From: Enterococcus faecalis 13-SD-W-01
GTDB lineage: Bacteria > Bacillota > Bacilli > Lactobacillales > Enterococcaceae
Assembly: GCA_000415185.1 (NCBI GenBank)
Contig: KE351649.1
Location: 46,024 to 110,023 of the forward strand
Direction of reading: 5' to 3'
DNA length: 64,000 bases
Each line of letters starts with the position of its first letter. The stretch's first letter is position 1. Below are positions 45,458-56,023 of the stretch, one piece after another. The translations under genes and the position numbers were made by a program. Below the pieces are notes generated by a model that was not told the origin of the DNA, did no database searches, and worked only from the letters and a program-made list of their open reading frames with translations.

Positions 45458-45477
45458 GATTCTGCTAAATAGTTGTA

Positions 45478-46734
45478 TTAATTTCCGTGATATCGTGCAA
45501 CTCTTGATTCTGGATCATAGGATTGCTCATCTGTGTCTTCGATCGGTGCAGGTGGTGCTTTTGGTATTTTTTGCTTCTGAGAACCATGCGCACTCATTCC
45601 TAACAATAGATAAATGATCGGCAGCCAAGCAAAAGAAACCAGGGTATCTTCCATAAAGGATTGTGTCATCACACCAAAAAATGCCCATAAAAATGTCATT
45701 TGGCCATTGCTCAAATCAGCTTTCAGTGTTAAACGTCCTACAAAGAACAATAACAGCAGAATAACAAGGATCAATCCAACGATTCCATAAAGATTTACAA
45801 TCGAATTATAGCTGTTGTGGTTTCCTAAAATTTGATTTGGTCTCTTCGTGTATAAGAATGGTTTCATTCCTACCCAGACTTGACTTGTTTTTTCTGAAAG
45901 AGTCTGATAAAAATCTTTCCAGATATCTTCTCTTCCCGTAAACAAGTTGATTGTTTCTGATTGTGCAGCGATATAAGAAATCGGCAAGGCAAGTACAGTG
46001 GTCAAAAGATAGGCGATAAATGGTGCTCGAATAAAACGCATCACTACTTTCGGCACAATATCTAACAACCAAAAGACGATCATGGCAACCAACGCACCGC
46101 GAGATTGACAAACCCAAATTGCTAGAAATGCAGCAACATTTGCAGGCACAGCCAACAGCCGCATGTACCATCTTTCAAAAGAGCTGGCAAAACCTGTGAC
46201 CAGAAAAGCAAGTATCATCAGCGAGCTGCCGATCGTATTCGTGTTGATCCAAATATCAGATAACTTATTATCTGCTGCCCAGATACTTTGACCGTCTGGC
46301 ACTTGGATCTCTGTAAAGACCCGATAAACTGTTATTCCTAAAATAAGATAAAAGACCAAGAAATAAAATGCACGATCCCATTTCGTAAAATTCGTCCATT
46401 TGATCGTCAAAACAAATCCGATGATCAATGGAATCAGCATATCCCCATAAAAGGAACTCGATCGACTCTCTCTAAAATAGGCAAAGAAAAAATAAATTGC
46501 TGCAGCCGCGCCGATATAGATAAAATCGGCGCCGCGTGCTTTGTAGATATTCAATAAAAATAAAACAATCACCGCATACGCAGCAAATTGCGTACTGTGT
46601 TCATATAAAAATGAAGCATTTGGGTCGCTTAACCCTGTCGTCCACACAAAATAAAAAGCTAATACGAAAAGGAGGACGAAGATAACGCTCATTTTGTCGA
46701 TTATTTTCTGTACTGCTCTTTCGATTTTTCCCAC
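45478..46734 (-). CDS. epaQ: EpaQ-like polytopic membrane protein (O-antigen ligase-like)
   Basis: 418 residues with about 10 membrane helices and a large outer loop (about 255-310: NLFTGREDIWKDFYQTLSEKTSQVWVGMKPF followed by GNHNSYNSIVNLYGIVGL), the hallmark of O-antigen ligase/polymerase proteins. The C-terminal 40 residues are charged and cytoplasmic. The position after epaP matches epaQ of enterococcal epa loci. It may ligate or polymerise a glycan outside the membrane. Start GTG 46734 with AGGAG 9 bases upstream. Confidence 0.75.
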   Translation of the reverse strand: MGKIERAVQKIIDKMSVIFVLLFVLAFYFVWTTGLSDPNASFLYEHSTQFAAYAVIVLFLLNIYKARGADFIYIGAAAAIYFFFAYFRESRSSSFYGDMLIPLIIGFVLTIKWTNFTKWDRAFYFLVFYLILGITVYRVFTEIQVPDGQSIWAADNKLSDIWINTNTIGSSLMILAFLVTGFASSFERWYMRLLAVPANVAAFLAIWVCQSRGALVAMIVFWLLDIVPKVVMRFIRAPFIAYLLTTVLALPISYIAAQSETINLFTGREDIWKDFYQTLSEKTSQVWVGMKPFLYTKRPNQILGNHNSYNSIVNLYGIVGLILVILLLLFFVGRLTLKADLSNGQMTFLWAFFGVMTQSFMEDTLVSFAWLPIIYLLLGMSAHGSQKQKIPKAPPAPIEDTDEQSYDPESRVARYHGN

Positions 46735-46787
46735 TCCTCTTTTCTCCTGAATCTTTTTTACTTTGTGTTATCCAAGAGCTGTCTTCT

Positions 46788-48800
46788 TTATTGGCCAAGC
46801 GAAGGCTCATCCTGCATATAAGAATAGTCTACGCTGAATATCATAAATCCATCCTTGTCTGGACCATACAACTGCGTGAATTGCGCTTCATACAATTGGT
46901 TGTAATCAGTCAACGGACGCTGGCTGACCACATATTTGATTCCTAGTTTTTTGGCATCCTCAAAATTCAGCGTTACAGAAATCTTGTCTGGACGGTCCAA
47001 ATGGAATTTCGTATCTTCTTTGGCAATAAATGCCCGTGTATGCGCATAACGATTGTAGTATTTTTCATACTTCCCATCTGGATCAACTTTTTCCCAAGCC
47101 TCTAAATCAGGATAAAAGCGAACGGTATTGAATGATTTTACCCCTAGTGCTGGTGTGAAGTTATAGATTTCATCTTCTGACAGCCACATTTGATCTGGAT
47201 CAGTTTGTTCGATTTTTTGGATCTCTTTTGCAAGAGTCTTTTCAAAGATAGCTCCTGTTCCTTCTACGATTGGATTGACGAAGAATCCAGAAGCAATGAC
47301 AAGAGCGCCAAAAGAAAGATAAAAGAGTTTTTTGCATTTGAATAGTGCGAATGCCAAAATCAGCGTTCCCGCCAGAGCGACACCGATCGTTTCAAAATCA
47401 GAGAAGTAACGTGTCATTTTTGAGTCTGTGATACTGTAATAAAAAAGACCAGCGTTTACGACTAATAAAATGATTTTGTACCAGTTTGGAATCACGTTTT
47501 CCTTCCAAATATAACTAATGAACCAAATCGTCAGCAAGAGCGCGGCAAATCCAAACGTCAGCAACGCACGAAACGGTGGGACATAAGATAATAAAGTCAA
47601 TTGTGCCAATGGTTTTGGCAAGCCAACTGCGATCCAGAAAAGCGAGAACAAACAGAAAATCATCAAGATTCGGCCAATCAGTTTTTGCTCACTGTTCTTT
47701 TTCCCAAACAAGACAAAAGGACTTGCTAATAACACAGTTGGGAAGAAATGATAGAACAAAGCAACTTCTGAATTATTGGAAAAATTGATATCTTCAAACG
47801 GGATCTTCCAGTTCGTCAAGAAATAGAAGAATTCGCCAAGCCGCCACTTCCCGCCGGTACTTACTCGGTTTCCAGGATAAACTGTGTTTAGAGACGCCAG
47901 CAGCGCATCTTTAGAAATCGACCAGAAGTGCCACAAGATCCCTCCAAGAATCACTAGCGCGCCAATAATCAAGACCGCATCCAGCCAATCCCAAACGATC
48001 GTCTTTTTGTAATGGATTAAAAGTCCAACGAAATAGATGATCAAAAGATAGGCCAACATCACTTGATGGGCCGGATAAATGACGAGAATAAACCCTAGGC
48101 CGAAGATGACCGTCAATAACATCATCAAGAGCCTCAGCCATTTCTTCTGATGCTGAGCAAAATAATAATAAAAAGTGATCATTAAGCCGACCGTAAAGAA
48201 AATCAAATCTCCTACGTGCTGCATAAACCACCATTGCACAGCCGGGGCAAAAGCTACGGCGAACGCCCCAACAAATGACAAGCCTTTTCGCCTCTGCGTG
48301 ATGATCATCAGCAGTTCAAAGCTAAGCAGAACCAAGCAGACGAGTTTCATTGCCCAGTAAAAAGAATAGCCGCGGTCGCGCCCAAGGAAAAAGAATCCCC
48401 AGTTGAATGGTTTGCCGATCACTGTGATATCTTTGACCGGAGAATTGTAAGCAATAATCATATTTTGTCCTGAAAGTGAATATGTATCATTGATCACTGG
48501 ATAATCACTTTCAACTTGTGAGAAATAAAACGGCGTCTGGACCAGCCATTCATCCGAACGTACTTCCCGATTCTCACCAAATAATACATCGGTTTCTTTT
48601 CCATCTGCTCGTTGAGAAACATACTGATCCCACACACCCATAGAGCTGCCGTTCAAATTGAATGTCACGGCGACGATGATGACTAGAAGTCCGATCAAAT
48701 AGCGTAAGCTAAGCAAAACATCAAATACTTTCAAAAATCCATTTCTAGATTTTTGTGAGCTGCCGGTATTACGGGCAGCTCGTCTTGTCTGTGTCTCCAT
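46788..48800 (-). CDS. epaP: EpaP-like large membrane protein (possible GT-C)
   Basis: 670 residues: a basic N-terminus, about 12 membrane helices and a soluble C-terminal domain (about 530-670). An extracytoplasmic loop after helix 1 (about 50-125: RADGKETDVLFGENREVRSDEWLVQTP) carries acidic residues as in GT-C glycosyltransferases. A role in adding a sugar to the exported polymer is inferred. ATG 48800 is chosen; the frame is open to 48863, but that part overlaps rmlD and lacks a site. Confidence 0.72.
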   Translation of the reverse strand: METQTRRAARNTGSSQKSRNGFLKVFDVLLSLRYLIGLLVIIVAVTFNLNGSSMGVWDQYVSQRADGKETDVLFGENREVRSDEWLVQTPFYFSQVESDYPVINDTYSLSGQNMIIAYNSPVKDITVIGKPFNWGFFFLGRDRGYSFYWAMKLVCLVLLSFELLMIITQRRKGLSFVGAFAVAFAPAVQWWFMQHVGDLIFFTVGLMITFYYYFAQHQKKWLRLLMMLLTVIFGLGFILVIYPAHQVMLAYLLIIYFVGLLIHYKKTIVWDWLDAVLIIGALVILGGILWHFWSISKDALLASLNTVYPGNRVSTGGKWRLGEFFYFLTNWKIPFEDINFSNNSEVALFYHFFPTVLLASPFVLFGKKNSEQKLIGRILMIFCLFSLFWIAVGLPKPLAQLTLLSYVPPFRALLTFGFAALLLTIWFISYIWKENVIPNWYKIILLVVNAGLFYYSITDSKMTRYFSDFETIGVALAGTLILAFALFKCKKLFYLSFGALVIASGFFVNPIVEGTGAIFEKTLAKEIQKIEQTDPDQMWLSEDEIYNFTPALGVKSFNTVRFYPDLEAWEKVDPDGKYEKYYNRYAHTRAFIAKEDTKFHLDRPDKISVTLNFEDAKKLGIKYVVSQRPLTDYNQLYEAQFTQLYGPDKDGFMIFSVDYSYMQDEPSLGQ

Positions 48801-48834
48801 ATATTTACCTAATTCCTTCCCAGCTCTGAAAGAA

Positions 48835-49689
48835 TCATTGTTTATTCGCTTCAGCTTGCGCAAGCATTTGTGCTAACGCTTCTTGCCAAGTTGGAATAGA
48901 GAAACCTAGATTTTTCGCTTTGCTTAGATCCATTACTGAGTATTGCGGGCGCGTTGCTTTTTGCGGAAATTCTTCTGAGGTAACTGGTGAGACTGTCACA
49001 TTCGTATTGTCTTTCAAGATTTCTTTTGCGAACTCATACCAAGAGCAGCTGTTGTCGTTTGAAAGATGGTAGATGCCATATGGTGCTTTCTCTTGTACTA
49101 GATATACCATGAATTCCGCTAATGTACGTGTCCATGTTGGTCGTCCAAATTGATCATTTACGATGGTCAATTGGTCACGTGTCTCAGCAAGTTTTTGCAT
49201 CGTAAACACAAAATTATGACCATAAACGCCAAACACCCATGATGTACGGACGATATAGTAATCTTCTAAAATCTCCTGAACCGCTTGTTCCCCTAAAAGT
49301 TTTGTTCTTCCGTATTCGTTTAATGGATTTGTTTGATCATCCACTTGGTATTCACTATCTTTTTTCTTTCCATCGAATACATAGTCTGTACTGATATAAA
49401 TCAGTTTTGAACCTGCTTCTTTTGCGGCTAATGCAACATTTCTTGTACCATCTACATTGATTTTTTCATCTAATTCGCGTCCTTCATCTTCTGCTTTATC
49501 TACAGCTGTGTAAGCAGCACAATGGAAGATGAAGTCTGGTTTTAACGTCGTGATATATTCCATTGTTTTTTCAGCATCTGTGATATCTAATTGATGCGCA
49601 TCCGTCGAAACATATTCGATTTCTTTTTCATCTAATAAATGACACAGTTCTGTTCCAAGCTGTCCATTTCCTCCGGTTAATAAAATCAT
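48835..49689 (-). CDS. rmlD: dTDP-4-dehydrorhamnose reductase (EpaH)
   Basis: About 284 residues, SDR fold: LLTGGNGQLGTEL for NAD(P)H, ISTDYVFDG and the active-site YGRTKLLGE, then VRTSWVFGVYGHNFVFTM. It makes dTDP-L-rhamnose, the last step of the pathway. ATG 49689 follows GGGAGAG. It is separated from rmlB by a 190-base gap holding a fold-back element. Confidence 0.95.
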   Translation of the reverse strand: MILLTGGNGQLGTELCHLLDEKEIEYVSTDAHQLDITDAEKTMEYITTLKPDFIFHCAAYTAVDKAEDEGRELDEKINVDGTRNVALAAKEAGSKLIYISTDYVFDGKKKDSEYQVDDQTNPLNEYGRTKLLGEQAVQEILEDYYIVRTSWVFGVYGHNFVFTMQKLAETRDQLTIVNDQFGRPTWTRTLAEFMVYLVQEKAPYGIYHLSNDNSCSWYEFAKEILKDNTNVTVSPVTSEEFPQKATRPQYSVMDLSKAKNLGFSIPTWQEALAQMLAQAEANKQ

Positions 49690-49710
49690 AGCTTCTCTCC
49701 CTTTCTGTTT

Positions 49711-49853
49711 AAAAAGAAGCTGTGCCATAAGTTCCCAGCACTCAGTTCGAATACCGTCTTTTGTCCAGCAGGCGTTTGCCGCAAAATAACCATTACAACA
49801 GTTGTCGAATATTCGGAGTTATCGCTGGAATTGGACTTACGTCACAGCTCCTT
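49711..49853 (-). repeat. Fold-back element between rmlB and rmlD
   Basis: About 143 bp with imperfect inverted ends (GGAGCTGTGACGTAAGTCC and GGAACTTATGGCACAGCTTC as read on the minus strand) and further inner complementarity (CGAATATTCG, TCGAAT). The promoter-distal end is followed by T5, so as RNA it could fold into an attenuator-like hairpin. It may instead be a small non-autonomous inverted-repeat element. Confidence 0.55.
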
Positions 49854-49879
49854 AACAATCTTTTTAATTGATGGATCGA

Positions 49880-50911
<1,032 letters not shown>

Positions 50912-50929
50912 CTATCTAGCCCTTTCACT

Positions 50930-51502
50930 TTAAATTTCACCATAAATAAATGGATTCTCTTCTTCAAACGCTTTTAGCGTAGGATGGTTGTGGTCTTTTT
51001 CAGACATGATCGCTTTTGAAGGATCGATTGGCCAATCGATTGCCAATTCCGGATCATCAAATGCAATTCCGCCATCTGCTTCTGCATTGTAATAATTGTC
51101 GCATTTATAAAGGAAGTTGACATTCGGCGTCAATGTGACAAAACCATGTGCATAGCCTTTAGGAACAAGTAATTGGCGATGGTTGTGTTCTGAAAGGATA
51201 TAACCTTCCCATTTGCCGTAAGTTGGGCTGCCTTTACGGATATCGACAATGACATCCAAAACAGCTCCTGTAACGACGCGGATCAATTTTGTTTGAGCTG
51301 CTTCGCCTTTTTGGAAATGAAGTCCGCGTAAAACGCCAGCTTCTGCTGATAATGAATGGTTGTCTTGGACAAAATCAAAATCCAACCCATGTTCAGCAAA
51401 TTTTGCTTTCGAATAACTTTCTGTGAAAAATCCTCGATGATCGCCGAAGACATCCATTTCAATGATTTTTACATCTGTCAGATTCGTATCGATTACTTTC
51501 AT
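50930..51502 (-). CDS. rmlC: dTDP-4-dehydrorhamnose 3,5-epimerase (EpaF)
   Basis: 190 residues with the RmlC cupin core: RGLHFQKGEAAQTKLIRVVTGAVLDVIVDIRKGSPTYG, VPKGYAHGFVTLT and FLYKCDNYYN. The catalytic His is in LRGLHFQ and the Tyr in the YNAEADG region. Third step of dTDP-rhamnose synthesis. 6 bases after rmlA. Confidence 0.96.
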   Translation of the reverse strand: MKVIDTNLTDVKIIEMDVFGDHRGFFTESYSKAKFAEHGLDFDFVQDNHSLSAEAGVLRGLHFQKGEAAQTKLIRVVTGAVLDVIVDIRKGSPTYGKWEGYILSEHNHRQLLVPKGYAHGFVTLTPNVNFLYKCDNYYNAEADGGIAFDDPELAIDWPIDPSKAIMSEKDHNHPTLKAFEEENPFIYGEI

Positions 51503-51508
51503 GCTTTC

Positions 51509-52381
51509 TTACTCCTGTTCTTCTGCTAACCGCAATAAATATTGACCATATTGGTTCTTTTTAAGCGGCTGTGCTAATTCTGCTAATTGCTCTTTTGTGA
51601 TATAGCCCATGCGATAAGCGATTTCTTCCAGGCAGGCAACTTTCAGATTTTGACGTTTTTCGATTGTTTCAATAAAGGTTGAGGCTTCTAAAAGTGATTC
51701 ATGTGTGCCTGTGTCAAGCCATGCAAAGCCTCGGCCCATCAATTCTACAGAAAGTGTTCCTTTTTCCAAGTAAGCTTTATTGACATCAGTGATCTCTAAT
51801 TCGCCGCGTTCAGATGGTTTGATTGTTTTTGCAATCGAAATAACATCATTATCATAGAAATAAAGACCAGTTACTGCATAATTTGATTTTGGATCTTCTG
51901 GTTTTTCTTCAATCGATAAAGCTTGCATATTTTCATCAAATTCTACTACACCAAAACGTTGCGGATCATTGACGTGGTAGCCGAAAACTGTTGCGCCTTC
52001 TTTTTTAGCTGCTGCACGTTGTAACATTTTTGACAATCCGCCGCCATAGTAGATATTATCTCCTAGCACTAAGCAGACGCTGTCGTCACCGATAAATTCT
52101 TCACCGATCAAGAAAGCTTGAGCCAAGCCGTCTGGACTTTCTTGGATAGCATATTCGATGTTAAGTCCTAAATCATGTCCGTTACCGAACAGCTCTTCGA
52201 AACGAGGTGTATCTTGCGGCGTTGAAATAATCAAGATATCTTTGATTCCAGCAAGCATTAATGTAGACATTGGATAATAGATCATTGGTTTATCGTAAAT
52301 CGGCATTAATTGTTTTGATGTTGCCTTTGTTAGAGGATACAAGCGTGTACCGCTGCCTCCTGCAAGAATAATTCCCTTCAT
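51509..52381 (-). CDS. rmlA: Glucose-1-phosphate thymidylyltransferase (EpaE)
   Basis: 290 residues: [27 protein letters not shown] at the nucleotide site, [29 protein letters not shown], and [15 protein letters not shown]. First step of dTDP-rhamnose synthesis. The start at 52381 has AAGGAG; the open frame runs upstream into epaD. About 88 bases separate it from epaD. Confidence 0.96.
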   Translation of the reverse strand: MKGIILAGGSGTRLYPLTKATSKQLMPIYDKPMIYYPMSTLMLAGIKDILIISTPQDTPRFEELFGNGHDLGLNIEYAIQESPDGLAQAFLIGEEFIGDDSVCLVLGDNIYYGGGLSKMLQRAAAKKEGATVFGYHVNDPQRFGVVEFDENMQALSIEEKPEDPKSNYAVTGLYFYDNDVISIAKTIKPSERGELEITDVNKAYLEKGTLSVELMGRGFAWLDTGTHESLLEASTFIETIEKRQNLKVACLEEIAYRMGYITKEQLAELAQPLKKNQYGQYLLRLAEEQE

Positions 52382-52469
52382 GAATAAAAGCGCTCCTTTT
52401 CCATTGTGAATTTCATTTTTCATTATCGCATCATTCACTGTATTTGTCATGAAATTTCTCGTAATTTTA

Positions 52470-53177
52470 TCAGCGTTTAAATACTTTGCGCTGGAACAAT
52501 GCGGAAACAAGCTGCCAGCGCCAGCGGAATTTTTGTCCAAGTCCTGTGCTTGTTTTAATCTCTGTCGCATTTGACTCATGTCTTCGGTAAAGCGTCAGCG
52601 GTTCCCGGATGAACGCTGTTTTTCTTCCGCCCAGAAGTCCGATCCACATATCATGCATCGGGATTTTTTTAGGCAAAGGCAATATCTCACTTTTTAATGA
52701 CGAGCGAAAAGCCATTCCTGCTCCGATATAATTACTTCTTATAAGATTTCGTATCCAGCCTTCTTTTGCATTTCGATATTCAAAATAAGAAGGATAAAGA
52801 ACATCAAGGTCAGTGTCTACGATCCGCAGATCCGTAACGACGACCTGAATATCGGGATGTTCAAAAAAATACTTTTTGATCGTTATTATCTTCGTGTCCA
52901 GCCAAATATCATCCTGGTCAGCTAATACGATCAATTCGCCGTTTGCTTGTGCAATAGCATAGCCGAAATTTGCGATAACCCCTTGGCGCGGACCTTCAAA
53001 TAATTTGATGCGCGGATCTTTTTTCTGATACTCTGCTAAAATATCCAGTGTTTGATCTGCGGAACCATCATCCGAGATGATCACTTCATCTTCAGGAGAA
53101 AGCTGGCATAAAATACTATCTAATTGTTCGCGGATATACTTTGCTCCGTTGAATGTTGCTATACAAACAGAAAGCAC
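52470..53177 (-). CDS. epaD: EpaD, glycosyltransferase family 2
   Basis: 235 residues. GT-A motifs [54 protein letters not shown]. Probably a rhamnosyltransferase of the EPA backbone. Start GTG 53177 follows AAAGGTG and lies 4 bases after the epaC stop codon; the longer frame would overlap epaC. Confidence 0.88.
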   Translation of the reverse strand: MLSVCIATFNGAKYIREQLDSILCQLSPEDEVIISDDGSADQTLDILAEYQKKDPRIKLFEGPRQGVIANFGYAIAQANGELIVLADQDDIWLDTKIITIKKYFFEHPDIQVVVTDLRIVDTDLDVLYPSYFEYRNAKEGWIRNLIRSNYIGAGMAFRSSLKSEILPLPKKIPMHDMWIGLLGGRKTAFIREPLTLYRRHESNATEIKTSTGLGQKFRWRWQLVSALFQRKVFKR

Positions 53178-53181
53178 CTTC

Positions 53182-54006
53182 TCACACCTTTCTTGACTGG
53201 ATAAATGTCCGCAGCGTCTGCCGCCATATTTTGCGGTCACGGACGGTCAAAAAATGTTTGATTGTCCGTAAAACCAGCTGTTTCTTATGCTGTTTCAAAT
53301 GTTTTGTATCATATTTTTGATAAAATAGATTTTCTGCTTCTGTTATTGATCGGTATCGTTCAATGGACATCTTTTTATAATCAAGAACAGATAATTCATG
53401 TTCAAAACGTACAGGCAGTACATAAATCGTTTCTTTTTCTTGATAAATGCGCCAAAATACCCAGTGATCCAAAAAGTCCAAAGAAAAAGCCGGATTGAAT
53501 CCGCCTATTTTTTTTAAAAATCGAATAGAAAAAGCTGTTCCAGAATTTACTGCCATGATTCGTTCCGCTGTTTCTCCGATTCTTTCGACTGGCTTTGCTG
53601 TACGATCAATGTAATCCGAAGCATAAAGAGGAGAAATCTGCCTCTCGCCGGCAAATATCTTAGGGACAGCAGCTGCAATGTGTTTTTCTGCGGGAAGTTC
53701 TAAGAGTTTTTCATAATAATCAGAAGCGATTTTTGTATCCTGATCCAAAGAAACTAACCATTCCAAATCTGCCCCTGCTTTTAATCCTCGGTTGTACGCA
53801 GATGCAAGTCCTGGATTTGTCGGCTCATGCACGTAGCTGATTCCATTTATTTTGAATAACGGATCATCTTGCGGATTTGGGCTATTGTCAACGACCAATA
53901 GTGTAGTTTGCCCTAATAAGACGGCTTCTTTCAATAAAGTATACGCAGGCGAGTCAGAGATTTTTTGTTTGTAAAGAACGATTACCGTCAAAATATTGCT
54001 TTTCAT
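53182..54006 (-). CDS. epaC: EpaC, rhamnosyltransferase-like GT2
   Basis: 274 residues. NILTVIVLYKQK at the start, LLVVDNSPNPQDD, NPGLASAYNRGL, WLVSLDQDTKIASDYYE, as in the rhamnosyltransferase subgroup of GT2. The ATG overlaps the epaB stop codon (TAATG), so it is probably translated by coupling, with a G-rich site upstream. Acts at the inner membrane face on the lipid-linked glycan. Confidence 0.88.
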   Translation of the reverse strand: MKSNILTVIVLYKQKISDSPAYTLLKEAVLLGQTTLLVVDNSPNPQDDPLFKINGISYVHEPTNPGLASAYNRGLKAGADLEWLVSLDQDTKIASDYYEKLLELPAEKHIAAAVPKIFAGERQISPLYASDYIDRTAKPVERIGETAERIMAVNSGTAFSIRFLKKIGGFNPAFSLDFLDHWVFWRIYQEKETIYVLPVRFEHELSVLDYKKMSIERYRSITEAENLFYQKYDTKHLKQHKKQLVLRTIKHFLTVRDRKIWRQTLRTFIQSRKV

Positions 54007-54812
54007 TAGAAAAAGACCCACCCCCACTTATTGAAAAATTTCCTCATCGAAGACAAAAAGACACGAAAGAGTTTGAAATTACGATGTGCACCTTTTCCAT
54101 AAAGATGGATCACAGAATGCGCAGGTGTATAAAGAAGTTTTTCTCCAGCTTGTTCAAAAGACATACAAAGATCATTGTCTTCAAAATACATGAAATAACG
54201 CTCATCAAAACCATTTACTTTCTTGAATTTTTCAATATCCGTAACCATAAAACTGCCGGAGATCATTCGAACATAACTGTCTTTATCAGTCGGCAAATCA
54301 CGGCATTCAAAAGCAGACAACCTTTTTTCAAACATTTTTTTGACAAAATCAAAAGGAATAAAGCGCAGGATATAGTCAAAAACATCAAGACGACGACGGA
54401 TCAAATATTGGGGTGTACCATCTTCATTCAAAATCTGCGGTGCCAACATCGCGCATTCTGGATGATTTTTCAGTAACTCTACCAATGCAATGATCGTTGA
54501 CTCTTCTACCAAGATATCCGGATTGAAAATAATGCCGTAACGATTTTCTGCATGCAGCAGTGTGTGGTTATGACCAAAACCAAATCCTTGATTTTGATCA
54601 TGGAAATAAATAGTGATATAGGGATAGATCAAATATTCTTTTAGCTTTTCGCGGTAAGCTTCTTCAGAATCATTGTCAAAAATCACTAATTCGATTGCTG
54701 GATTTTCGCCTACTGTCTCAATTAGAGTATCCAGTGTACGAAAAATTTTTTGGCTGTTTGCTGTGACGATACTTACTAAGATCGGTTGTGTTTCTGTATG
54801 TGTTTTGTCCAT
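54006..54812 (-). CDS. epaB: EpaB, glycosyltransferase family 2
   Basis: 268 residues. GT-A motifs LVSIVTANSQKIFRTLDTLIE, LVIFDNDSEE, QGFGFGHNHTL, GIIFNPDILVEES and YFEDNDLCM. It corresponds to the epaB (orde4) rhamnosyltransferase, needed for EPA in E. faecalis. Starts immediately after the epaA TAG. Confidence 0.9.
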   Translation of the reverse strand: MDKTHTETQPILVSIVTANSQKIFRTLDTLIETVGENPAIELVIFDNDSEEAYREKLKEYLIYPYITIYFHDQNQGFGFGHNHTLLHAENRYGIIFNPDILVEESTIIALVELLKNHPECAMLAPQILNEDGTPQYLIRRRLDVFDYILRFIPFDFVKKMFEKRLSAFECRDLPTDKDSYVRMISGSFMVTDIEKFKKVNGFDERYFMYFEDNDLCMSFEQAGEKLLYTPAHSVIHLYGKGAHRNFKLFRVFLSSMRKFFNKWGWVFF

Positions 54813-55943
54813 CTAGTGTTGTTTCCATTTCTTAAAATATTTCTGCATGACTTGCGTCCGGTATTCCTTATTCCCTAAAAAGCGCATCGTTTTTAAAATC
54901 ACCTGATGTTTTTCGCTGATCAATCCAATCAATTCAAACAAAAGAACGACTGCAAACAGCATCGCGATCACTAACACGATAGTACCGATCACACCTGTAT
55001 AATTCATGATCATCGCTGTAAAAGAGAACATCAGAGCCATCGCATAAATCGCAAGTACAGCCCCTTTATGTGTAAAACCAAGACTCAGCAGACGATGATG
55101 AAGATGTTTTTTATCTGCTGTAGAAAAAGAGACTCGGTTGGCTTTTCTTCTGATAATAGCAAAAAAAGTGTCCGTTACTGGTACGCCTAAAACGATCAGC
55201 AGAGAAATCGAAGAGACGAACGTAACGTTTTTCAATCCTTGAAGAGACAGCACTGCTAGCATAAAACCTAAAAACAGTGCGCCTGTATCGCCCAAATAAA
55301 TCTTAGCCGGATAAAAATTGTAAGGGAAAAAACCTAGAATACTTGCAACCAGACAAAAAATAACTATAGGTATGTAAACGGTAGATGCATGCAGAAAAAA
55401 ATAACCGATAATACCAATCGTTGTTAAACCAATCAATGAGACCCCTGCTGCCAATCCATCCAGACCGTCAATCAAATTGACAGCATTCGTAATACCGAAA
55501 ATCCAAAAAATCGTTACAGGAAAGCTTAGCCACCCCAGCTTGATATGACCTAAAAACGGTAAAGTAACAGAATCGATATGGATATTTGCAATAAAATAAA
55601 CAACAAGAGCTGCTAACAAGATTCCTATACTTTTCTGTTTAGGCGTCAATTCAAACCTGTCATCTAACACGCCTGTGATGATGATGATTGAAGCCGCGAT
55701 AATGATTGGGAGAATATAAAAACGAGGAATGATCGATTGAAACAAAAATAATGTAGATATAACGAATGAGAAAAAAATCGGCAGTCCGCCTGCACTCGGC
55801 ATCGGCACTTTATTGATTCTTCGCTCATTTGGATTATCCACCATGCCCAGCTGGACCGAAATGATTTTAAATATCGGTGTTAATAGTAAAGATAGCAATA
55901 TCGTCAAAAAAAACTTTATTACCATACTAAAAGAAACAAACAT
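54813..55943 (-). CDS. epaA: EpaA, TagO/WecA-type UDP-GlcNAc:undecaprenyl-phosphate transferase
   Basis: 376 residues with about 11 membrane helices. Catalytic motifs: MPSAGGLPIF, DDRFELTPKQK, NLIDGLDGLAAGV, LGDTGALFLGFML and HLHHRLLSLG. It starts glycan synthesis by moving GlcNAc-1-P to undecaprenyl phosphate. ATG 55943 follows AGGTGG 5 bases upstream; the frame is open to 55973 but that is upstream of the site. First gene of the epa unit. Confidence 0.94.
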   Translation of the reverse strand: MFVSFSMVIKFFLTILLSLLLTPIFKIISVQLGMVDNPNERRINKVPMPSAGGLPIFFSFVISTLFLFQSIIPRFYILPIIIAASIIIITGVLDDRFELTPKQKSIGILLAALVVYFIANIHIDSVTLPFLGHIKLGWLSFPVTIFWIFGITNAVNLIDGLDGLAAGVSLIGLTTIGIIGYFFLHASTVYIPIVIFCLVASILGFFPYNFYPAKIYLGDTGALFLGFMLAVLSLQGLKNVTFVSSISLLIVLGVPVTDTFFAIIRRKANRVSFSTADKKHLHHRLLSLGFTHKGAVLAIYAMALMFSFTAMIMNYTGVIGTIVLVIAMLFAVVLLFELIGLISEKHQVILKTMRFLGNKEYRTQVMQKYFKKWKQH

Positions 55944-55980
55944 ACATCCACCTACTTCATTCTTTGAGTTCACTTATTCC

Positions 55981-56008
55981 ATTATAAAATACTGTAAATA
56001 GTTTACAA
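55981..56008 (-). promoter_or_regulatory. Predicted epa promoter
   Basis: Minus-strand TTGTAA, 16 bases, TATAAT; the mRNA leader would be about 30 bases. Confidence 0.6.
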
Positions 56009-56023
56009 GAAGAACTCTGCTTT

